From Condylostoma magnum (lineage: Eukaryota; Ciliophora; Heterotrichea; Heterotrichida; Condylostomatidae), in the NCBI GenBank assembly GCA_920105805.1, contig CAKKTI010000215.1, forward strand, positions 5,889 through 35,644: 29,756 nucleotides of DNA. Reading direction: 5' to 3'. Position numbers and translations under genes: made by a program. Below, one piece after another: positions 22,161 to 29,756 of this stretch. The notes beneath the pieces are model-generated. The model was not told the DNA's origin. It did no database searches and worked only from the letters and a program-made list of their open reading frames with translations. The number at the start of each line of letters is the position of its first letter. Position 1 is the stretch's first letter.

Positions 22161-22676
22161 ATGCCTGTTCCATATAACATTCCAAGTTGAGCAGATGAAG
22201 TAATGTGAAACATGGAAGCTGAAATGATTCTATACGTTGATTAGCGGGGAGATCCAGTTTTACACGACTCATAAGTATTACCTTAAGACGTAGATAGAGA
22301 TCCTGGGCTATAACTTCTTTGATTTGCTTTTGCTGACTATGAATAAGGAGGAATTATTTATAACTAACTAATACCTTCTTCTGATCACTAAAGAATTGTT
22401 ATATCAGCACTTAATACATAATTTACGTTTTTGAAGCTATAAAGAAATGGAATAAAGATGAAAATGCCTATTTATAGGCTCATTTCTCATCATATGTCAA
22501 TTCACTGGTTTTTTGAGTCAAAAATTGCAAGACTTATGAGTTATGAAAGTTTGTTTGAAATTTGCGATGAAATTAGTCAGGCTATTAAGCCTAATGTTGA
22601 TATGGTAAAATTAATCAGTTTGAAAGTTATGATAGGCTTATTTAATGCCTACCTATATTTTACATTATACCTATAG
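22161..22676 (+). CDS. unrecognised soluble protein
   Basis: 171 residues, not recognised. It starts MPVPYNIPSWADEV after a favourable A-rich context (ACAAA before ATG). The N-terminal half is acidic with Asp/Pro (GDPVLHDSQVLPQDVDRDPG), followed by FADYEQGGIIYNQLIP, and the C-terminal half is helical and more hydrophobic (SIHWFFESKIARLMSYESLFEICDE). TAG at 22674-22676 is the likely stop. The reverse strand also has a continuous frame at 22087-22272, but it shows less natural composition. I give no function. Confidence 0.45.
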
Positions 22677-22758
22677 CACTGCTTTGTTTGTCTTTTATAT
22701 CTTAAATGTTTGTTGTATATACTATTATAGCAGGCATTTTAGTTAAATTGCTTATAGA

Positions 22759-23067
22759 ATGGCTAACAAAGTACTTAAAAAGCTAGTACTAAGTTTAATG
22801 TGGGAAAATTTATACAAAACTAAAAAGTTTTATTCAATAGTATGATTTCTATCGAAAGGGAATTTATCCAAGAGTTGGCCCAAATGGATTATTTATTGAG
22901 CTCTACTCTTTACTTTAGTTTAATTAAGTTTTAATAGTTTATCCTCTGATTTTAGTGATATATACTATTTTCCGATAGTTATGAATTTTATCCTACTATA
23001 TATTGTATTTTTTATTATGCACTCACTAATATACTCTAATCAAAACACAAATTTATTGGTAGTGTAA
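22759..23067 (+). CDS. possible small membrane protein
   Basis: 102 residues, not recognised. It starts MANKVLKKLVLSLMWENLYK and has two hydrophobic stretches (IIYWALLFTLVQLSF and IVMNFILLYIVFFIMHSLIY), compatible with two membrane helices. It ends at TAA-TAA (23065-23070). It is in the same frame as the next gene, so it could be the N-terminal part of that protein. The double TAA and the AT-rich 42-nt gap argue for two genes. Confidence 0.4.
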
Positions 23068-23109
23068 TAATTATGTAAAACTTGAACTATTATTCTAATT
23101 AACTATAAA

Positions 23110-23804
23110 ATGGATAGAAAATACTATTTTGAAATACAAAAATAAATCCAACCATACCACTTACCAGTTATGGCATTTAGCGGTTTTGTAGCTTTTATCT
23201 ATATAATACTTTAGCCCTAAGACCATGGAAACTTAAGACTGGTGATTACACAGAACAGAATCCCTTTAATGTTAGGACTACTATCATTAATACTATTTTA
23301 CTCATTTGAAAGCTATACAATGCTTCACCTTTGCCAGCTAAATTTATTCTCAACCTGTAAGTTTATAATTCATCATTTAATTACAATAGCAATATTTACT
23401 AGTTTTATAATTTTCAAGGCTTATAATGTAAACACTTTGTAAGTTTAATCAGATTGGCCATATTTTGGCATGGAGTTACTAATGTAGGCTATTACTACAG
23501 TCATTATATAATGCACGTTGGTTGCTATTGATACTTTATAAGTTCAGTATTTGCTGTATGTATGGCCTTCTGGCATATTTTTAATACAAAAAGCAAACTT
23601 ACCAGAAGATTTTTAATACGTGTTTTAATCTTATGCAGCTTACTAATATTAAATAATGTATTTACTCCAGAACTAGCCAATATGTGTAAAATAGAATAAG
23701 AAACAAACTTATATGCCCTATCATCCCTTCACCTGCTCATTTTAATCCTCCAACTAAGTTTCCTTTTCCGTAAGAACAAATCAAATCTTCTTCCCTTTAG
23801 ATAA
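23110..23804 (+). CDS. multi-pass membrane protein, TLC/ELO-like, with one intron
   Basis: 226 residues after removal of a 14-nt intron (23439-23452). About six membrane helices. A His-His pair (CKFIIHHLITIAIF) follows a helix with YSFESYTML, the arrangement seen in TLC-domain lipid proteins; fatty-acid elongases (ELO) also have HHxxT, and downstream WHGVTNVGYYYSHY recalls their (N)xxVHxxMYxYY. I cannot decide between the two, and the ELO KxxExxD and HxxHH motifs are incomplete. Either way an endoplasmic reticulum lipid role is the inference. The C-terminus is basic (FRKNKSNLLPFR). TAA at 23802-23804 is the stop, 14 nt before the DGK start. Confidence 0.55.
23439..23452 (+). other. 14-nt spliceosomal intron
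   Basis: GTAAGTTTAATCAG: consensus GTAAGT donor and CAG acceptor. Removing it joins frame 1 (ending KAYNVNT) to frame 0 (LLAIFWHGVTN), each clearly hydrophobic and coding on its own side, while the unspliced frame turns Gln- and stop-codon-rich. Known heterotrich introns are mostly 15-16 nt, so 14 nt fits that class. Confidence 0.7.
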
Positions 23805-23818
23805 AAATTACTTAAAAA

Positions 23819-25519
23819 ATGTGACTTTACTTACCGATTCTGGTACTTACTATAATATTTTGGTTCACATATAAAAAATCCTATCTAAACAAGCGTCATT
23901 CATTTGTAACGAATAAACTGGGATAGAGGTCAGGGCACTACTGGGATAAAATAACCCCATACTCCACTGCTCACTGTTCAGTAAGTTTTAGTCAGATATG
24001 CCGTAAATCAATTACTTCTTTCCTCTAACTAAGTGCTTTACAGTGTAAGATTTGCCATATATGCACTCATTACACCTGCTCTAGATCCGCAATTTCATGC
24101 AAGCCTATTTCAGTTTCTGGGTTTAAAGATTATAATAAGCATTATTGGGCCGATAATTATATACCAATTGATTATAAATGCATAGGCTGCAATGTTCTAT
24201 GTGGTAGTGTATATTAAGAATAATCATTATCTTGTATGTGGTGCCAAGCCACAGTGCATTAACGATGTTAGTAGTATATAGAGGACTATTGTGACTTAGG
24301 GTAATTAAAAAGATTCATAGTACCTCCTGTATGCGTAAATGAATAGAAAATGCAAATTGAGCCTGGAGATTTCTAGCCTGTTGTAGTTGTAGTTAATAGT
24401 AAATCAGGAGGGTAGATAGGACTGTAGTTACTTATGGCGTTTAAAAGATTATTAAACCCAGTACAAGTAATTGATATAGTATAGGAAGGACTGATAAGGC
24501 TGGATTGGTTTAAAAACATAGAAAATTACTGTATTTTAGTATGTGGAGGAGATGGTACTGTGTCTTGGGTTCTAAATCACTTATATTCAGAAAATAAAAA
24601 GAACAACACCCCTGCTATAGCAATTCTACCTCTAGGCACAGGCAACGATTTATCAAATATTTTCAACTGGGGAAAAGGTGTAGATTCCTAAATCACAGAA
24701 GTCTGGGAAGACTTAAGACACTTTTTAGAGAAAAAACTAAGAAAAGTAGGACGAGCCTATACAGTATCCCTTGATAGATGGCAGGTTACAATCAAATCAT
24801 AAAAGCACAGAAAAAGGGAAATTCTATGCAACTATATAGGACTTGGCCTTGATGCAAAGGTAGCCTACGATTTCCACACTCTCAGGTAAAAGCAACCTAA
24901 ACTTTTCATAAGCCGCAACATAAACCGACTTATATACACAAATCTGGGAACAATAGAGCTCTTCACTCGAGTATGCAAAAACTTAAACTAACGGATCCAA
25001 CTGCATATAGACAACAAAAAGGTAAAGCTAGGATACTGCGAAGGCCTAGCAATTCTTAATATACAAAGCTTTGGGGGTGGAGCCTAAGTGTGGGGTTAAA
25101 CAGAAGACGATGTATCAGACATCTCTGAACTGAACTCAACTTATCAGCCATATATACACCCTGCTTACAATGACGAACTAATGGAAATAGTTACCTTTAA
25201 ATCAATCTTCCATCTGGGAGAATGCATGATTGGCTTATCCGACGCCACTAGAATAGCCTAAGGACGCTAAATTCGAATAGAAACGTAAGACACCATCCCA
25301 GTATAAATAGACGGAGAGCCTTTTATGCTTCAAGGACCCGCACAGATCTAAATAAAATGACATGACAAGGTACAAATGCTATCTAACAAGCTAAAACAGC
25401 ACTAAATTGTAGGAAAGAAAGCCATAAGCGTCATAACTAAGGCTTTAACTGAAAATGTAATTGACAACAATCAGCACGATATACTTGTACGAGAGATTAT
25501 GAAGAAATGTCGTCTTTAG
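23819..25519 (+). CDS. diacylglycerol kinase, DGK-epsilon-like
   Basis: 566 residues. Phosphorylates diacylglycerol to phosphatidic acid. Order: one N-terminal membrane helix (LYLPILVLTIIFWF), two C1 zinc-binding domains, catalytic domain with GGDGT at 243-247 and LPLGTGNDLSNIFNWG, and the accessory domain with CNYIGLGLDAK and GGGAQVWG. A single N-terminal helix with two C1 domains and no EF-hands matches the DGK-epsilon layout. The second C1 (from His108) fits H-x12-C-x2-C...C-x2-C-x4-H-x2-C-x7-C exactly. In the first C1 the second Cys of the initial CxxC is Ser (CSVS). The TAG at 25517-25519 is taken as stop; a TAA lies three codons on. The convergent anoctamin stop is 5 nt away. Confidence 0.9.
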
Positions 25520-25524
25520 CCTAA

Positions 25525-27858
25525 CTAATCATCTATTTCATCTTCCTCGAATTTCATAGGTTGATAATCAGGAATCGGTCTAAACTTCAAATTCCTTAGT
25601 TCCTTCTGCTCGTCCTGATCAGCTGGTCTGTGGTAAATCCTTTCGTTTATAATCCTACGCCTCCATGCAGCCGATTTCAGTACCTTTTCAGGCTCATCTT
25701 CCACTAAAGCTGAAAGTCCAAACTTAAATACCAACAACCCGTGCTCCAAGGCCATAAAAATTAACCATTTATAGTTCTCATTGCTCATATCAAAAACATC
25801 TGTAGTAAATATTAAAATAGAGGTGTTAGTAAGAACACCAGCAAAGGAAATGAATTGTATGATTGAGAACCATATTCCTAGAGTAACAGCTGGGCCTGGG
25901 TAGGGTCTACGGGTCAAATAGCACAATTTCCACGCATCTACGCGAATTTCTATCAGTGTTAATATTAGAGAGCAGATGGGGACGAGAGGAAAGGCTACGG
26001 AGAACATTACCACATATCCGTAGTCCACTATAACCTCCATATAATCATCAAAGGGAGTCTCGTAGTCATATAGTTTAGATTACCCTTCTGCAGATGTCAT
26101 AGTTGTCCTTACCTAGTGGTCTTACTGCATATCTTAAAGCTTTCTTCTTTCTTTGTATAGGTTTATCGTACGGATTATCACCGGCATTCCTAGTTCTATT
26201 ATATTAGTGGCAAAGTTAACAAAATATATGAAAATTAGCTGGATGGAAAGCTCAGCCATACAGTTTGAGTTGACACAGGTTTCCATATAGCGCTTTCCGA
26301 AGGCTATGTAGAATAAGGAAGAGTAACTGTTGAAGAACTGGAATAAGAACATTTTGACAGCCAGGGAATTCGCGTATTTCGACTCTGTTTCATGGTTTTC
26401 CCAGTTGTTCAGCCATTTGGCCACTCTTTTGTATATAAAGTTCAAAATTTTGATCTGAATTGCATTTATAAAGGCACGGTATTTCACGTATTCACTCTCT
26501 TCTCCCACACTTGTAATATAGGTATAAATTGCTATCAAGCAGGCTACTACTATACCAACAAATAACATAAATGTACTGAAAGTCAGGGATTTTTTAAACT
26601 GTTCCCAGCAGTTACTAGTAGGAATCTTAATCACTTTTCCGGTAAGTTAATCTTTTACATATTTTCCCTTGAATTGAGGTCTTTAAGGCTCGAATTCAAG
26701 TATTTTAGTAGTCCCCCATCTCCACACTAAGGTGTTCTGTTAACGAATCCATAATTAATCTAGCATTGTGGATGAAATTGCTAGGAAGATTGAAAATGAG
26801 AAAATAGAAATCTCAGATGCAGTCATTCAGGTATTATGATCTTACAAATCATCAAAGACTTAGTTTATTACAAAGGCAGCAATTCCTAATACAGCTGGTA
26901 AGATTAGCCACATTGCGTAGAAATTCAGCCAACCAAAGTATAGAGCTATTCTACCACCAAAATATCTTCTAATTTTAGTTAAGTCCTGTGATTTAAACAA
27001 AGCTTTTAGAGACCCCCAGTTAGCCCTTAGTCATAGTAGTTACTAAGGCTTATGGAGAGGATAATGGCCTAGTATGATACCCTAGTTGTACAGCAATTCT
27101 AAGTCTAAAAACTCATTCACCATATCCAGTATAAGTCTAATCTTATCAGTGTACAAGAAATGGGATCCATTCTTCCTGGCTTCACTGTCTTTTAGTTTCT
27201 TCTCAGTCACAGAATCATACATAACAAACTCATCCTGTACATTAGAGGCTATATAATAAGACAGTAAACTTGACTCTTATCCGGGATCTCTTTCAAAAGA
27301 AGCATAAGGCATAGTCTCACTGAATCCTTTTTTCTCCTCTCCCTCTAATCTAGTCAATTGTAAGGGATAATCTTCAATATCAGCTTAAATTTCATAGTTT
27401 TACTCAGTACTGCGAATCTTCATAAATAGCTCGTCGTTATCTCTGCTGTAGAACAAAAACACTTCTAGCTTTAAAATGTTCTCAAAACCAGCTACTATAG
27501 TTTCTAGTAGAAATCGCAAAAATTCCCTACGTTTGCAGCCTTCCTCATGGTTTACTCGGAATTCATCCCAGGCTTCCCTTAAACCTTTTTATTAGTGGAA
27601 AACTTCTAATTCTTGCTTTGTTGACCCTGCATGAAGCTCAATTCCACCAGTTCAGGCATTTGATGATTGACGGGCCAATACTTTGAAGACTTAAAAAAAG
27701 ATGTCTCTTGCTTAGGTTATATCTATTACTTTGTCTAGATCAACGGAAGAATTACCTTTCTCACTATAGGGATTTGGAAAGTATAAAATATAGTGAAATT
27801 TTTCATCATCAATTGTAATTTCATCGCTGTAAGGTTTAAGTAAAGCCTCTTATGACAT
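25525..27858 (-). CDS. ANO: anoctamin (TMEM16) channel or scramblase
   Basis: 777 residues. Calcium-activated chloride channel or lipid scramblase with ten helices. The N-terminal 300 residues are cytosolic and acidic; membrane segments start near IALYFGWLNFYAMW. Family signatures: NIIELGMPVIIRTI (helix 6), YDYETPFDDYMEVIVDYGYV (helix 7), LTLIEIRVDAWKL (helix 8) and RRPYPGP. The acidic residues that bind calcium in TMEM16A are conserved: Glu in helix 6, Asp/Glu around helix 7, and Glu and Asp in IEIRVDA. Whether it conducts ions or scrambles lipids cannot be told from sequence alone. Opsin-like single pieces are excluded because the frame is continuous from MSQEALLKP to an acidic end (FEEDEIDD) before TAG at 25525-25527. 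Confidence 0.93.
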
Positions 27859-28028
27859 ATTTATGGTAGATGTTGAATTAAATTTTCAGATATTTTAGAA
27901 ATTTATGTACTAAGTTTATAAGGAGGCTAAAATTATATACAGCATATACCCAATAATATAATTTAATACACAACTGCTTTTTACATAAACTATCAACTTT
28001 TTAACAAATATTATATAAACTAGCCTTA

Positions 28029-28763
28029 CTACCTAATAAAGATTTGCAAGGATGATACTCCCCAACTAGCATCACATGGATCAGAATCAATAACAGCTCC
28101 TATACTGATGGTTAAGTCACTTTGAGTATGCGGGAAATTAGCTTCTATTCTCGATGTGAATCTAGCCTCTGCAGTTCTAGTTCCACATACATTAATGCCT
28201 CTTGATGCCTACCCAGCCCTATAACTATCAGTCCACAGATACTCAAATTATCCCTCTGGGCCAATATCCGCTTACAGAAACGCCGTTTCCCCTGCCCAAT
28301 TATCTATAAAGTGAAAAGTTGCTAAAATCTTTATTTCAGTGTGAGTCGGAATGCTAGAAAACGCCTTTTATGTGGCTCCTCCTGCAAAATTACAGTAACC
28401 TCCTAATAAAGTAAGATAACCGCATTAAGAACTGAGATTATTAGTCCATCCTCTAGGATTCGAGAAATCTTCAGTATGTACCAGCTGCCATTAGGAAACT
28501 CCCCCTAAACTGAATTAACCATTTACACCCAAACTGCGGCCCTGCAATAAACTAGCATCTAAACTAAGTTATTCATTAGAGTAGTTTAAGAGATTATGAT
28601 TTTGTATTTACAAATTAAGCCCATTTTCATTCATTCCGAGCAGAGCTGGGCTGGGTTAATCAAAAACAATAGCTGAGTCAACTCCATTAAGGATCAAAGA
28701 GCTGGCTTGGATTGCCTACTCAGATTGCACAATAACAAATATATGCATGAACATACTAGCCAT
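28029..28763 (-). CDS. putative secreted protein with cysteine-rich beta domain
   Basis: 244 residues. A hydrophobic N-terminus (ASMFMHIFVIVQ) followed by AIQA suggests a signal peptide cleaved near residue 20. The rest is Ser/Asn-rich, then a beta-rich domain with CGYLTLLGGYCNF, HFIDNWAGE, INVCGTRTAEA and a final DSDPCDASWGVSSLQIF. This H-x2-D-x-W ... DxSWGI pattern resembles a lectin-like domain common in ciliate surface or secreted proteins, from memory of that family; the function is unknown. Four Cys could pair. It ends at TAG-TAA (28026-28031). It diverges from the gene at 28804 with only 40 nt between. Confidence 0.6.
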
Positions 28764-28803
28764 TTTCTTCTAAATTATTCTTAAACGCCGGCTAAAATTT
28801 AAT
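28764..28803. promoter_or_regulatory. 40-nt divergent intergenic spacer
   Basis: Two opposite-strand starts are 40 nt apart, so both 5' UTRs and any core promoter elements must be within this spacer or inside the genes. It includes a GC-rich CGCCGGC at about 28789-28795 in otherwise AT-rich DNA. Confidence 0.45.
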
Positions 28804-29756
28804 ATGTCAGATAGATTAAGTAGTTCTTACGGATTCCAGTCCCCTATTTACCAAACTCCCTATAGAACGGATGACTCGTCAATATACAGGTAAAACACTA
28901 CTTCTCATGTATTACAGCCTAATTATCCTTAAAACTAATAATACACACATGCGTTAGGGATTGAGTCTGATAGTTATGATTACTCAATGGACACCTTTAA
29001 TTCTTCAAGAATGACAGGGCAAGATCAGTCTTTAAAGGATAATATGCAGAGGAGTTAGACTTAAGTTGTGCCTTAGAATATAGGGCATGTTTTATCACCC
29101 AGGTAAGATGCTGGTATAAAGAGATCATAGACTGATTTACATAATGAGAAACATGTTCTAGCAGCTTAGGAAAGTTAAGTTGGGGAGGATGATTTAAAAT
29201 ATAATCCTTTAGCTCCCTAAGCATAGCAATATCAAGAAGTAATACATGAAGAGATATAAAGGGAAACAATGCCAAATAGTGGGTATCAAATTGATATTCC
29301 TAATGATGCTTATTAAATATTAAATAACGACGAAATAGAAATATACAGAATTGGACTGTTTGTTAATATCCTACTGCATGAATACAATATACATAAGGGA
29401 TATGTTACTAATGATTGGAAAATGCTGTATAACTATTGATATTGCAACATATATACCGTGGATCTATTCAATTCCTAGTAGCTTTACAAGAAAAAGCCTA
29501 TTGATTATAGGAAAATAATGATGTATGGAACCCTTACCTCTCAAACTCAAGCTAGACTATATGGAGGATAAGCATGAAGTTCTTTTAAAGTTGAAGATGA
29601 AAGGGAAAAGGTTATGGAATGGTTATAAAGCCTAGACCCAGCTGACGTAAATTATACACTTTGGTTTTATTTTATAGGAGGATATAGAGATACTGTTGTT
29701 TTAATTGAAAACAAACTAGATGAGTTTAGAAGACGATAAAGAAGGGGAAGATAAAG
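28804..29756 (+). CDS. unrecognised protein, incomplete at window end
   Basis: At least 317 residues, running off the window. Not recognised. The first 170 residues are Ser/Gln/Asn-rich and probably disordered (MSDRLSSSYGFQSPIYQTPY). A more ordered part follows, beginning IDIPNDAYQILNNDEIEIYR, with many aromatic residues (DWKMLYNYWYCNIYTVDLF), an acidic helix (KVEDEREKVMEWLQSLDP) and a basic Arg-rich end (EFRRR). In-frame TAG and TAA read as Gln and two TGA as Trp. A TAA six codons before the edge could be the true end. I see no catalytic motif. Confidence 0.5.

Overview
This window looks like nuclear, probably macronuclear, DNA of a ciliate that uses a Condylostoma-type genetic code. TAA and TAG stand where conserved glutamines belong, for example the Gln of the RQATYTT motif in the oxoglutarate carrier, the Gln before the catalytic Cys of the aldehyde dehydrogenase, and the QS(K/R)RDD motif of a CK1 kinase. 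TGA stands where invariant tryptophans belong, in the Myb repeats, the polo boxes and the Tyr-Trp of CCDC124. The same three codons also end the genes. The DNA is AT-rich, the genes are almost intronless (one 14-nt intron is supported), and spacing is minimal. All this points to a heterotrich such as Condylostoma (NCBI code 28). The taxon is an inference. A karyorelict code with TGA as the only stop does not fit, because several genes have no in-frame TGA between their last conserved domain and the next gene.

Layout, left to right. 1-2.6 kb: a CCDC124-like ribosome-associated protein (minus) diverges from a glucose-6-phosphatase-like PAP2 membrane enzyme (plus). 2.7-6.7 kb (plus): Polo-like kinase, CK1-like kinase, mitochondrial oxoglutarate/malate carrier. 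6.8-15.5 kb: a long minus-strand series, read right to left: a short N-terminally anchored protein, a CC2D1/Lgd-like protein, aldehyde dehydrogenase, a ULK/ATG1-like kinase, a second CK1-like kinase, a possible small ORF, and a zinc-finger/TBC/EF-hand RabGAP. 15.7-18.1 kb: an IQ-motif MFI (C11orf65)-like gene (plus) converges on a third CK1-like kinase (minus). 18.5-21.5 kb: an unknown helical protein (plus) converges on ubiquilin (minus), with an R2R3 Myb factor (minus) beyond it. 22.2-25.5 kb (plus): an unknown ORF, a small membrane protein, a TLC/ELO-like multi-pass protein with the intron, and a DGK-epsilon-like diacylglycerol kinase. 25.5-27.9 kb (minus): a full anoctamin. 28.0 kb to the end: a putative secreted protein (minus) diverges from an unknown, incomplete gene (plus).

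The genes are ordinary housekeeping and signalling genes: cell cycle, autophagy, vesicle traffic, lipid signalling, protein quality control and metabolism. There is no obvious shared pathway, although five of them are protein kinases. I saw no mobile element, viral relic, CRISPR array or tRNA. The most interesting feature is informational. Every stop codon is also a sense codon, yet neighbouring genes on one strand lie 0-14 nt apart. At one junction (ALDH to ULK) the two reading frames are continuous, with a TAA directly before the ATG. How the cell tells end from glutamine there is the question most worth following.

Because any frame can be read through under this code, open reading frames alone prove nothing. 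Calls rest on recognised families, on the density of stop-type codons and on frame continuity. Genes I could not recognise have low confidence.
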